A DNA stretch of 48,096 nt from Petrocella sp024636985. GTDB taxonomy: Bacteria; Bacillota; Clostridia; Lachnospirales; Vallitaleaceae. Below the pieces are notes generated by a model. The model was not told the origin of the DNA. It saw nothing but the letters and a program-made list of their open reading frames with translations, and searched no databases. The position numbers were made by a program, and so were the translations under genes. Positions within the stretch are counted from its first letter, which is position 1. Each line of letters starts with the position of its first letter. Positions 8,492-17,112 of the stretch are shown here, in pieces. The stretch spans positions 1 to 48,096 of the forward strand of contig JAGXFY010000056.1 in assembly GCA_024636985.1 (NCBI GenBank), given 5' to 3'.

Positions 8492-10849
8492 TTACTTTTT
8501 AGTCGCACGCCAACTGCCGCTCATAAATCCGGTTAAATCATAATCACCTACAATTTCTCCTGGTCCTACCATTTTTCCATTTTTTAAGAACTCATATTCT
8601 ACATACGTACCATCTTCAGTATAGGCAAGGGCAATCATGACGACAGCACCTTTTTTGATTTCCATTCGCAGTCCGACGATGTCATCGGCACCTTCAATAT
8701 ATCCGGTATTGGATTCGATAAAGGTAAAAGGACCTTCATAGAGCACTTCACTTTCTTCAATACGCCTAAGCTCCAAGGCATAGGTCATGGTTGTGCCGAC
8801 AAAAGTAAAAGTTTCAATTTGACTATCCATGTTACCCGGATCTTCACCAAAAGCCTGTGCTATTGGAATGATGAAGATATTCATAATCACCTTCATAAGG
8901 GCTATGACCATGGTTCTAAGAAATTCACTTTCTTCCTCAATGGTTAAAACCACATCCCACGGCCCAGCCATTTCTCCCATATAGGAGGACATATTGATAC
9001 TGTCTGAGGCCCGTTCAAGATCTCTTTTTGTATCAATAATCTTAACCCGTGCCAGATATTCATTCTCTTTTTCGTAGATGTGTGTCATTTCTTTATCTCT
9101 ACTAATTACTGGTGGCAAGATGTTTTCTTCATCATCTTCCTCATCTCCAAAAGTCCATTCCAGTTTATAGCGCTCAGGCGCATTTTCTATTTCTACTTTG
9201 AAGGTGACGGCTTCACCAGGCATGATGGTAGTTCGGTCAGCCTCAAGGGTGATTTTTGGAGCGTTTTGTTCGAAAACATAATGTTCACTGCTTACAGCTT
9301 GGACCCCTGCTTGAGCGACGGCATAAAGGGCATCATCCATTTCAATAGTATAGTCAACCGCTAAACCGCCAAGGGATATTTTTTTATCAGTACCCAGTGG
9401 CATCCAAAAAGTAGGTGTTCCATCAACCATTTCTCCTGTTAGAGGATCAGGATAGCGTACAATTTTCCCATTCTTAAACGCCACATCACATAATTTCTCA
9501 TGCTTATTACCTTTGACAGTCCATAGCTCACCTGGACCAGCATAATTGATTTTGAAGCCAAGTTCTCGCCATTCAGCATCGTTTTCAAATAGGTGGGTCA
9601 ACGTAGCATCATAAGAAAATTGCTTAAGTTCTTCGGCGCCCTTTTCTAAGGCTTCTTTTAAAACGTCCTCATCTGGATCCACTTCTGTGACGGCTTGTTT
9701 CATTTCAAGACTTGGAAAAAAAAGATTCATCGTTCGTGTTGTTGCTGCCACAGCCAAGGGTATAAGTACAAAAGACTGTTGAACGGCAAAATCTGCGGTT
9801 ATGACATAAGAATCATAGACATAACCGGTTTCGTAACGCACCATAGGCACCTCTACGCCGCCAAAAGTTTGATACCAAGTGTAAAATTTGTCCGTAACTT
9901 TTTTATCCATATTTGATATCTGAGGGGATGTATAAGGTGTTTCCCAATTTTTAGGTTTAACACCGAGCTGGGTGTCGGCTAAAGTGTCTTCAGAATAAAA
10001 ATTCTGATTGGTCCATGTGGCTAATCCAACCATAAGTTGATTGATGTTACTTCCATAGTCCTCTAATTGAATCCCGTCAAGTCGAGGCATTTTTGTAATA
10101 TTCCTAGAGAGGGTTCTATTTTTTAGAGCGGTTTCAGTAATCTCATATTTAGGATGTGCATCATTTCTAACATGAGCTGGTTGGGTCATATCGGCAACTA
10201 AGTGCATAACCTCACCAAGTCCCCGCATGGCTTTACCGGTATACATACTACGCATCTCTTGCACGTCTTTAGGGGTTCCTGAAAAATCTCTAAAATCACC
10301 AGATACAGGCATTGATGATACAGAAGCGTCACATGGAATTTCAAGGGCTCTTTTGTAATTGAGTATAGCATTGATCAAAGAATATGGGTTATCGCTTCTA
10401 TAGAGTGCCCAGTCATTAGCAGGAATTGCTTCATAAATATGCCATCCATGAAGGGCATACTGATCGGTCAATTGAGCGCTACCGGACAGGGCGAGGGGGT
10501 CGAAAAAATGCTTGACAGACACATAGATATGGGGTTCATCCGATGAAAAACCACCATGAACGATATGGTCACGAGCTGGTTTCAAAAACCACTGTTGTAA
10601 ATAACTACGCTCGAACTTTCCGGAAGAGGTTACGTTGGGTGCAGAAATATCCTTATCAAAATTCACAGAATTGTATTTGTATTTTTTAGAAGCTTCATAT
10701 TGATTTTGAAAACGGTCAACGGAAGTTCTGTTAATTTCCTCATGGGTATTTTGTTCCCATCCATAAGCGGATATGGAAAAGCTTTGAAGCAACAAGGATA
10801 AAATTAATAATTGACCTATGATTTTTCGAAGTTTTATGATTGATTTCAT
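8492..10849 (-). CDS. secreted zinc-dependent phospholipase C/P1 nuclease-like protein with PKD-like domain
   Basis: 785 aa. A signal peptide ends just before W31 (SAYG|WEQNTH), and an N-terminal Trp is itself a zinc ligand in the bacterial zinc phospholipase C family. The other ligand positions look present: H36, H114 in VKHFFDP, then H216, D220 and H226 in GEVMHLVADMTQPAHVRND, and H232/E236 in HPKYE. The second half has a PKD-like domain (about 545-640, with LEWTFGDEE) and a C-terminal beta-rich module. It probably acts outside the cell on phospholipid or another phosphodiester. The start at 10849 forms an ATGA overlap with the upstream gene, implying translational coupling; an ATG seven codons earlier is less likely. 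The activity is inferred and the substrate unknown. Confidence 0.7.
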   Translation of the reverse strand: MKSIIKLRKIIGQLLILSLLLQSFSISAYGWEQNTHEEINRTSVDRFQNQYEASKKYKYNSVNFDKDISAPNVTSSGKFERSYLQQWFLKPARDHIVHGGFSSDEPHIYVSVKHFFDPLALSGSAQLTDQYALHGWHIYEAIPANDWALYRSDNPYSLINAILNYKRALEIPCDASVSSMPVSGDFRDFSGTPKDVQEMRSMYTGKAMRGLGEVMHLVADMTQPAHVRNDAHPKYEITETALKNRTLSRNITKMPRLDGIQLEDYGSNINQLMVGLATWTNQNFYSEDTLADTQLGVKPKNWETPYTSPQISNMDKKVTDKFYTWYQTFGGVEVPMVRYETGYVYDSYVITADFAVQQSFVLIPLAVAATTRTMNLFFPSLEMKQAVTEVDPDEDVLKEALEKGAEELKQFSYDATLTHLFENDAEWRELGFKINYAGPGELWTVKGNKHEKLCDVAFKNGKIVRYPDPLTGEMVDGTPTFWMPLGTDKKISLGGLAVDYTIEMDDALYAVAQAGVQAVSSEHYVFEQNAPKITLEADRTTIMPGEAVTFKVEIENAPERYKLEWTFGDEEDDEENILPPVISRDKEMTHIYEKENEYLARVKIIDTKRDLERASDSINMSSYMGEMAGPWDVVLTIEEESEFLRTMVIALMKVIMNIFIIPIAQAFGEDPGNMDSQIETFTFVGTTMTYALELRRIEESEVLYEGPFTFIESNTGYIEGADDIVGLRMEIKKGAVVMIALAYTEDGTYVEYEFLKNGKMVGPGEIVGDYDLTGFMSGSWRATKK

Positions 10850-11556
10850 CGTATTTGATCCACCACCCATCGGTCATCTACTTTTACCATCATAATGGTT
10901 GTTGTACCTGTTGAAGGTACGTCATCAGATGGTGTGCCGGCCATAACAACTGCTATTTGGTCTACAGCATAGTAATCATTATCTGTATTCATGAAAGTGA
11001 TTTCTATGGTTTTGAGCATATCTAAAAATGCTGGTAAGCGATCCGGATGCTCAGAAATCATGATTTCAATGTCACTTTTCTCATCAGGATTCACATATTC
11101 CAAGGCTGCAGTTATATCGCCGGATTGAAGGTGTGTTGAAAACGCATCAAGGACTTCGAAAATAGCTTTTTCATGATCCTTATAGTCCGGTTCTTTTTGC
11201 CAAGCCGTTGCAGCCTTAGTAATGGCACGATCTTGCCAGTAACCGGTTATATCGCCCACCTTCCATATACCGTACCCGACCACACCCACAATAAATAAAA
11301 CCATTAGGCTGGAGGTCAAAAGCCTTAACCATTTTTGTTTTGGTGCAGATATTTTTTTGATTTTCTTTTTTGAGTGCTTAGTGGAAGTTAAAAAAAGACC
11401 GTCTACAGAAGAAGCGTAAACCCATTGAGTCAGAGATGCATGATAAACTAAGGTGTTTGGCATCAATTGTCCTGTTTTTGTCATTTCAATCATGATGTCG
11501 AATGAATAAGGTCCATACGTTACTGCATTCACAAATGCATACCAATTATCATTCAT
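10846..11556 (-). CDS. GYF_2-domain membrane protein
   Basis: 236 aa. Residues 1-55 resemble the GYF_2 (DUF4339) domain: WYAFVNAVTYGPYS, a Gly-x-Leu-x-x-x-Thr-Leu-Val segment and a later Trp. A Lys-rich stretch, one membrane helix (about 75-98, SLMVLFIVGVVGYGIW) and an extracytoplasmic domain of about 130 residues follow; the latter has the look of an NTF2-like or DUF4878-type fold (helical start, ending in VDDRWVVDQIR). It is the first gene of the leftward operon and overlaps the phospholipase-like gene by four nucleotides. GGAGG lies seven nucleotides before the ATG. It may anchor or sense for the secreted proteins; that is inference. Confidence 0.65.
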   Translation of the reverse strand: MNDNWYAFVNAVTYGPYSFDIMIEMTKTGQLMPNTLVYHASLTQWVYASSVDGLFLTSTKHSKKKIKKISAPKQKWLRLLTSSLMVLFIVGVVGYGIWKVGDITGYWQDRAITKAATAWQKEPDYKDHEKAIFEVLDAFSTHLQSGDITAALEYVNPDEKSDIEIMISEHPDRLPAFLDMLKTIEITFMNTDNDYYAVDQIAVVMAGTPSDDVPSTGTTTIMMVKVDDRWVVDQIR

Positions 11557-11646
11557 GGTTCACCCTCCCTACTTACTTTTCATCTTTTATCATACCATAT
11601 TTTTAAATGAAAAAAAATCAGGAATTCATATTCTTATACAATAAAT

Positions 11647-11701
11647 ATTGACATATGGAGTAGAGATGCTATACTAAACCTAGTAATGAACATATGTCAA
11701 T
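11647..11701 (+). promoter_or_regulatory. DUF134 promoter with 11-bp inverted repeat
   Basis: The promoter is TTGACA (11648-11653), 16-nt spacer, TATACT (11670-11675). ATTGACATATG (11647-11657) and CATATGTCAAT (11691-11701) form a perfect 11-bp inverted repeat, 33 nt apart. The left arm covers the -35 box and the right arm ends just before the AAAGGAGG ribosome binding site. This suits autoregulation by the downstream HTH protein. Confidence 0.65.
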
Positions 11702-11715
11702 TAAAGGAGGCTTTT

Positions 11716-12084
11716 ATGCCAAGACCAAAAAAATGGAGAAAAGTATGTTGTATGCCTGAAAATGCATCTTTTGGGCCCTTAGATAATAAGAAAAATGGTC
11801 CGGATACAGTATTTATGATTGTAGAAGAGTTTGAGACCATTCGATTAATTGATCTTGAAGGTATGACGCAAGAAGAATGTGCAACACAGATGAATGTAGC
11901 CAGAACAACCGTCCAACGCATTTATAATGATGCAAGGAAGAAATTGGCGATATCGCTGGTAGAAGGCAGTGTCTTAAGAATTGAAGGTGGTGACTATAAA
12001 CTATGCACGAGAGATGAACGTGACTTTGGATGTGGTAAGAATAGAAGATGTCAACAGGCAGAACATACAGAAATCAATGAATAG
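11716..12084 (+). CDS. DUF134 family HTH regulator
   Basis: 122 aa. The N-terminus MPRPKKWRKVCCMPE and the segment VEEFETIRLIDLEGMTQEECATQMNVARTTVQRIY are characteristic of the UPF0251/DUF134 family, small DNA-binding proteins with a sigma-70 region 4-like helix-turn-helix. Cysteines near the N-terminus (two) and C-terminus (CTRDERDFGCGKNRRC) could bind metal or an iron-sulfur centre. The start at 11716 follows AAGGAGG with 5-nt spacing; an upstream ATG at 11686 overlaps the inverted repeat and is unlikely. It probably represses its own promoter; other targets are unknown. Confidence 0.82.
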   Translation: MPRPKKWRKVCCMPENASFGPLDNKKNGPDTVFMIVEEFETIRLIDLEGMTQEECATQMNVARTTVQRIYNDARKKLAISLVEGSVLRIEGGDYKLCTRDERDFGCGKNRRCQQAEHTEINE

Positions 12085-12219
12085 AGATCTGATTTGTCGT
12101 TACAAGGCATGGTAAATCAAAAAGAAATAGGTTAGAATTGGTTTAACAGTAGGGTTAAGGTATTAAGCTTAGTTTTGACCCGTAGCCACAAGATGAATAG
12201 ATGACAAATGGAGGCGCCT

Positions 12220-14763
12220 ATGCATGATAAGGTTAAAACAGGCATTGTGGGTTTTGACGCAGTTATTGATCACTTTCGTTTAGGAGATAATGTTGTATGG
12301 CAAGTGGATTGCCTTGAAAGTTATGAAAAGGTCTTGCAACCTTATGTGGACCAAGCTCTACAAGATCAGAGGAAAATGGTTTACATTCGTTTCGGAGCCC
12401 ATAGACCCTTATTGAAGAAATCAAACGCCATTAAGGTATACGAGCCTTCCCCTGAAAAAGGTTTCGAGAGCTTTGCCACAGAGGTCTATAATATAGTAGC
12501 TAAAGAAGGCTTGAAAACTTTTTATGTTTTTGATGTCTTAACAGATCTACTAGAAAACTGGTATTCAGATTTGATGATTGGGAACTTTTTTGAGGTGACC
12601 TGTCCTTTTTTATATGAGCTAGATACCATTGCATACTTTGCAATTATGAGAAATGCTCATACTTATTCCACCATTGCAACCATAAGAGAAACGACCCAGC
12701 TTTTACTCGATGTGTACCAAGTTAAGGAGGATTTCTATATTCATCCTCTTAAAGTCTGGAAACGGTATTCTCCAACGATGTTTTTCCCTCATCTGATAGA
12801 GACAGATAAGGTCACGTGTATAACTGCCAGTACTGAATCTGCTTCTCTTTTTTCGACCATACGCCTTGGGGAGGAAAGACTGGATTACTGGGATGTTGTG
12901 TTTAATGAGGCAAGAGTGGTGTTGGGAGCAGAAGATGAGGAACAAAATAAGGTGAAAGAAAGGCTTATGAAAAAGCTGATTGGTCATGAATCCCGTATGT
13001 TGGATTTGTGTAGAAAATACTTTGATCTGGCGGACGTATTGATGATTCAATCAAGAACACTTGGAACCGGTTTTATTGGTGGCAAAAGTGTAGGTATGCT
13101 TGTAGCCAGAAAGATAATTATGGAGGAAGGCGAGAAAAAAATTGCCGAATGTCTTGAACCCCATGATTCATTTTATTTGGGTTCGGATATCTTCTATACT
13201 TATATTGTGCAAAATGGGTGGTGGCAACTTCGTGCCAAACAAAAAACATTAGAGGGCTATTACAAATATGCCAAGGAGCTCAAAGACAAGCTTATGTCTG
13301 GTAAATTCCCTGAAAACATCAAAGAAAAGTTCATGTTGATGTTAGAGTATTTTGGACAGTCACCTATTATTGTTAGGTCCAGCTCACTTCAAGAGGATAA
13401 CTTTGGCAATGCTTTTGCAGGAAAATATGAAAGTGTTTTCTGTGTTAACCAAGGAACAGAAGAAGAACGTTATAAAGCTTTTGAAAATGCCATTAGAAAA
13501 GTCTATGCCAGTACAATGAATGTGGAAGCTTTAGAATATAGGATGAACCGAGGTCTTTTTGAACAGGATGAGCAAATGGCCATTTTAGTACAAAGAGTTT
13601 CCGGAGATTTTTACGAAGAAGATTTTTTTCCACATGCTGCAGGTGTGGGTAACTCATCCAACCTTTATGTGTGGGATAAAAGTGTGGATATGGAAGCGGG
13701 TATGCTTAGATTGGTTTTTGGTCTGGGCACAAGAGCCGTAGATCGAACCGTAGTTGACTATGCCAAGATTGTCAACCTTGATCAACCATCACGGGTACCC
13801 CCTATGAATCATGAGGATGAGAAAAAATTCTCACAGCATTTTGTGGATGTACTCTCATTAAAAGACAATAAATGGAAAACCAAAGAGATGGCATTATTTG
13901 CCAATCGGGATTTAAGGGTGGATCAATCTCTATTCTTTAGACCGGATGAACCGATGGTCAAGAGGCTGAGAGAAATGAAACGGTACGACGTACCGACACC
14001 TTATATATTGGATATGAAAAATATGGTCAATAAAACCGATTTTCCATTTGTTATGCGACAAATATTAAAGCTATTATCAACGACCTATGCGTATCCTGTA
14101 GATATAGAATTCACGGTTAATTTTAGATCAGATAAAAACTATATGATTAATCTTTTACAGTGTAGACCCCTTCAGACCAAAGGTCTTGGAAAAACAGTGG
14201 AAATACCGGTGATAGAAAATGACAAAGACTGCTTCTTTAAGTCTTTGGGTAATTTTATGGGTGGTAATGTTCATCTACCTATTGAGTATGTGGTTTTTAT
14301 TAAACCGAAGGCCTATCTTGAATTAACGGAGCAAAAAAAATATGAATTAGCAAGACAAATCGGCCAAATCAATAAAGCCCTAAAAGGTAAGTCAGCTATG
14401 CTTATGGGACCCGGAAGATTTGGTACAACCACACCATCTCTTGGTGTACCTGTCAACTTTCAAGAGCTCTGTCATATGTCCGTGGTTTGTGAGATGGCAT
14501 CTATTGAAGCTGGTTTTATGCCCGAACTGTCTTACGGCAGCCATTTTTTTCAAGATATTGTTGAGACCGGTATATTTTATATTGCCTTGTTCGAGGGCAA
14601 CGATGAAGTTCTACTTAATATGGATCAAGTATTATCCAAAGATAATCAACTTTCATTTGTACTAAATAACTCAGAAAAATGGGAAGAAGTGATTCATGTT
14701 GCCCACATGCAGCCTTTGGAGCTGTACTCAGATATTGTTTCCCAACAGTTGATTTGTTTGTAA
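12220..14763 (+). CDS. PEP/pyruvate-binding domain protein (PPDK_N-only)
   Basis: 847 aa. The C-terminal two thirds carry the ATP-binding domain of PEP synthase and pyruvate phosphate dikinase: LGTGFIGGKSVGMLV near 285, IIVRSSSLQEDNFGNAFAGK (VRSS phosphate-binding motif) and DIEFTVNFRSDKNYMINLLQCRPLQ. The phosphohistidine swivel domain and the PEP-binding barrel of those enzymes are absent, so it is not a complete PEP synthase. The N-terminal 270 residues (GIVGFDAVIDHFRLGDNVVWQVD) resemble the RecA/KaiC-like domain often found with it. ATG 12220 follows GGAGG by five nucleotides. PTS enzyme I lies downstream, behind a terminator. The function is unknown; ATP-dependent phosphoryl transfer is likely. 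Confidence 0.72.
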   Translation: MHDKVKTGIVGFDAVIDHFRLGDNVVWQVDCLESYEKVLQPYVDQALQDQRKMVYIRFGAHRPLLKKSNAIKVYEPSPEKGFESFATEVYNIVAKEGLKTFYVFDVLTDLLENWYSDLMIGNFFEVTCPFLYELDTIAYFAIMRNAHTYSTIATIRETTQLLLDVYQVKEDFYIHPLKVWKRYSPTMFFPHLIETDKVTCITASTESASLFSTIRLGEERLDYWDVVFNEARVVLGAEDEEQNKVKERLMKKLIGHESRMLDLCRKYFDLADVLMIQSRTLGTGFIGGKSVGMLVARKIIMEEGEKKIAECLEPHDSFYLGSDIFYTYIVQNGWWQLRAKQKTLEGYYKYAKELKDKLMSGKFPENIKEKFMLMLEYFGQSPIIVRSSSLQEDNFGNAFAGKYESVFCVNQGTEEERYKAFENAIRKVYASTMNVEALEYRMNRGLFEQDEQMAILVQRVSGDFYEEDFFPHAAGVGNSSNLYVWDKSVDMEAGMLRLVFGLGTRAVDRTVVDYAKIVNLDQPSRVPPMNHEDEKKFSQHFVDVLSLKDNKWKTKEMALFANRDLRVDQSLFFRPDEPMVKRLREMKRYDVPTPYILDMKNMVNKTDFPFVMRQILKLLSTTYAYPVDIEFTVNFRSDKNYMINLLQCRPLQTKGLGKTVEIPVIENDKDCFFKSLGNFMGGNVHLPIEYVVFIKPKAYLELTEQKKYELARQIGQINKALKGKSAMLMGPGRFGTTTPSLGVPVNFQELCHMSVVCEMASIEAGFMPELSYGSHFFQDIVETGIFYIALFEGNDEVLLNMDQVLSKDNQLSFVLNNSEKWEEVIHVAHMQPLELYSDIVSQQLICL

Positions 14764-14814
14764 AAATAAAGGGATGTATAACGTCATTCTTCATATTAAA
14801 CGTGACAGATGAAT

Positions 14815-14857
14815 AAAAACAATCATATTTGATGAGTGAATATGATTGTTTTTTATT
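14815..14857 (+). terminator. intrinsic terminator after the PPDK_N-type gene
   Basis: AACAATCATATT (14818-14829), 9-nt loop, AATATGATTGTT (14839-14850), then a T-rich tail. The perfect 12-bp stem is extended by A-T pairs. It separates the PEP-binding protein from the PTS operon. Confidence 0.8.
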
Positions 14858-14936
14858 TGAATGATTACCTTGAACCACAGTTTTACCAACTAAAAAAGAA
14901 TAAAACAGTCAAATCGCCAAAATTGTATGACTGATA

Positions 14937-14965
14937 TTGATTGTTTTTGAGCGAGATGATATGAT
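14937..14965 (+). promoter_or_regulatory. promoter of the PTS operon
   Basis: TTGATT (14937-14942), 17-nt spacer, TATGAT (14960-14965) preceded by a TG extended -10 element at 14957-14958. It lies 30 nt before the enzyme I start. Confidence 0.55.
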
Positions 14966-14994
14966 GAAGTCAATTAATAGAAAGGATGTTTGCT

Positions 14995-16647
14995 GTGATA
15001 GGAGTATCAGTATTTAAAGGTGTAGGCATAGGTAAAGCTTTTAACTATGAAATTGAATCCATCATCATACCTAAAGAGATGATTGGAGAAAATGAGATAG
15101 AAAGTACACTAGATCAACTTAATATTGCCATTGGCAATCAAAAGACATCATTAGAAGCACATATGAAGCATGTAGAAGAGACCATAGGTGCCTCAGAGAG
15201 TCAGATTTTTTCTGCACATATCGAGATTCTAAACGATCCTGAGCTCACCAGTCGGATTCGCAAGAATATTGTTGGACAAAAGATGAACCTCGTGGCGGCC
15301 ATAGATGAAGCAAAGAACTTTTATGTTGGGATGTTAAGTGCTCTAGAAGACCTTTATATAAGGGAACGTGCCAGAGACATAGAAGATGTTATGGAAGGCT
15401 TATTAAAAAACATATTAGGGTTATCGGATAATCCTCTAGATACCATCAGGGAGGACACAATCCTATTTGCTAAAGACTTAAGTCCGTCTGAGACCATACA
15501 TTTGAATGATTGGGTTAAAGGTATTGTACTCAGTGAAGGTAGTATAACCAGCCATAGTGCTATTGTGGCCAAAGCAAAAGGGATACCAACCATAGTGGGT
15601 TATAAAGAGGCTCAAGTTCTAGGGGGCACGTCAGTAATATTAGACACGATTACAACCCAAATACTCATTAATCCCACAGAAGTCGAACTGGAACATTATA
15701 GAGAAATAGTCAAAGAAGAAGCATTACATCAAAAACGCTTAAAGCAATTGGTTAATGAAAAAGCCATAACAAAAGATCAGAGATCCATTGAGCTTTTTGG
15801 TAATGTAGGTTCGGCAGAAGAAGCCCTATCTATTGTGGAACATGGTGGCTTTGGCGTCGGACTACTTAGAACAGAGCTTGTCTATATGAACAGTAAGGAT
15901 TGGCCGACAGAAGATGAACAATATAAAACATATGAAAGTATTGCAAAAAATGTCAATGGCGAGGTCATTATTCGAACATTAGACATTGGTGGGGATAAAA
16001 CATTACCTTACTTCACATTTCCAAAAGAAGAAAACCCATTTTTAGGACTTCGGGCCATCCGGTTCTGTCTTAAAAATAAGGATATCTTCAAAACACAACT
16101 GAGAGCTATACTACGACTAAGTGCTTCTTATCCGGTAAAAATTATGTTTCCTATGATCGGTTCACTTGAAGAATTAATAGAAGCAAGAAAATGTCTTGAT
16201 GAAGCAAAGAAATCCTTGAAATCGGATAACCAAGCTTATAATGAAGCTATTCCGGTGGGGATTATGATCGAAATACCATCAGCAGTATTTGCCATTGACT
16301 TATTATCCGACCATGTAGATTTTGTATCGATTGGTACCAACGATTTATGTCAATATACTTTAGCCGTCGATCGCTTGAACCCTGAAGTGGCTTATCTATA
16401 CGATGCTTTTAATATCAGCATCATACGTATGATTGATCATGTGGTACGAGGATGTAAGCCAAAAGGGGTCAAAGTAGGGATTTGCGGGGAAATGGCCAGT
16501 GATGTAGAAGCAGCCAAAATTCTTGTAGGACTCGGCGTGGATGAACTATCTGTAAGTCCATCTATGATTCCTTATGTAAAAGAAGTCATTATAAGCTCAA
16601 ACTATGAAGATCTTAAGGTGCATGCACAACGAATCATAAAACGATAG
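14995..16647 (+). CDS. ptsI: PTS enzyme I (phosphoenolpyruvate-protein phosphotransferase)
   Basis: 550 aa, normal length. It transfers phosphate from PEP to HPr in the cytoplasm. The swivel domain has the active-site His (about H187) in GSITSHSAIVAKAKG; the barrel carries GFGVGLLRTELVYM, FPMIGSLEE, GIMIEIPSA, SIGTNDLCQYTLAVDR and the catalytic Cys in VGICGEMASD. I chose GTG at 14995 (MIGVSVFKGVG) because AAAGGA lies eight nucleotides upstream and the family usually starts at this point; ATG 14986 sits inside that ribosome binding site. It heads an operon with its own HPr, so it may be dedicated to the fructose system or may serve all PTS sugars. Confidence 0.93.
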   Translation: MIGVSVFKGVGIGKAFNYEIESIIIPKEMIGENEIESTLDQLNIAIGNQKTSLEAHMKHVEETIGASESQIFSAHIEILNDPELTSRIRKNIVGQKMNLVAAIDEAKNFYVGMLSALEDLYIRERARDIEDVMEGLLKNILGLSDNPLDTIREDTILFAKDLSPSETIHLNDWVKGIVLSEGSITSHSAIVAKAKGIPTIVGYKEAQVLGGTSVILDTITTQILINPTEVELEHYREIVKEEALHQKRLKQLVNEKAITKDQRSIELFGNVGSAEEALSIVEHGGFGVGLLRTELVYMNSKDWPTEDEQYKTYESIAKNVNGEVIIRTLDIGGDKTLPYFTFPKEENPFLGLRAIRFCLKNKDIFKTQLRAILRLSASYPVKIMFPMIGSLEELIEARKCLDEAKKSLKSDNQAYNEAIPVGIMIEIPSAVFAIDLLSDHVDFVSIGTNDLCQYTLAVDRLNPEVAYLYDAFNISIIRMIDHVVRGCKPKGVKVGICGEMASDVEAAKILVGLGVDELSVSPSMIPYVKEVIISSNYEDLKVHAQRIIKR

Positions 16648-16657
16648 GAGGAAGATT

Positions 16658-17104
16658 ATGTTAATAAATGAAGAACTGATTGTTATACCTGTGCAACAAA
16701 AAACAAAAGAAGGTGTTATCACAGAATTGGCAGAAGTTGCAGTTTCTGTAGGAAGAGTTGCTGACAAAGCTAAGTATGTAGCTGCCGTTTTGAAACGTGA
16801 AGAAGAATATTCCACAGCTGTTGGTTTTCATGTAGCTATACCTCATGGAAAAACAGATGCAGTTACAGAACCATTTTTAATGTATGGTCGTGTAGATAAA
16901 GTGGATTGGAATGCACTTGATGGAGAACCGGTTGATCATGTGTTTATGATTGGTGTACCGGAAAAAGAAGCAGGCAGTACCCACTTACAGATATTGGCTA
17001 AGCTATCCAGAAGGCTTATGAAAGAAGAATTTCGAAGTGAACTGACACAAGCGACAGATGCTCAAGCGATTATTGATGTATTGAAGAAAAATGAACTGTT
17101 ATAG
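16658..17104 (+). CDS. fruA: PTS fructose-type EIIA
   Basis: 148 aa, a single PTS_EIIA type 2 domain. The phosphorylated His is H63 in GFHVAIPHGKTDAV. It takes phosphate from HPr and passes it to EIIB of the EIIBC protein encoded two genes on. GGAGGA precedes the ATG by five nucleotides and the gene begins 10 nt after ptsI. In many bacteria this domain is fused to EIIBC; here it is separate. A mannitol-type assignment is less likely because of the 1-phosphofructokinase in the operon. Confidence 0.9.
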   Translation: MLINEELIVIPVQQKTKEGVITELAEVAVSVGRVADKAKYVAAVLKREEEYSTAVGFHVAIPHGKTDAVTEPFLMYGRVDKVDWNALDGEPVDHVFMIGVPEKEAGSTHLQILAKLSRRLMKEEFRSELTQATDAQAIIDVLKKNELL

Positions 17105-17112
17105 GTGATCTT

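Noticed and set aside
8492..10849. Calling the secreted protein an alpha-toxin-like virulence factor
   Set aside because: Only the zinc phospholipase fold is supported; the C-terminal domains differ and nothing indicates a host-associated role.
14420..14665. 81-codon reading frame inside the PEP-binding gene
   Set aside because: It overlaps the strongly supported CDS in another frame and shows no ribosome binding site or recognisable motif.
12220..14763. Naming the gene ppsA or ppdK
   Set aside because: The phosphohistidine and PEP-binding domains are absent, so PEP synthase activity cannot be claimed.
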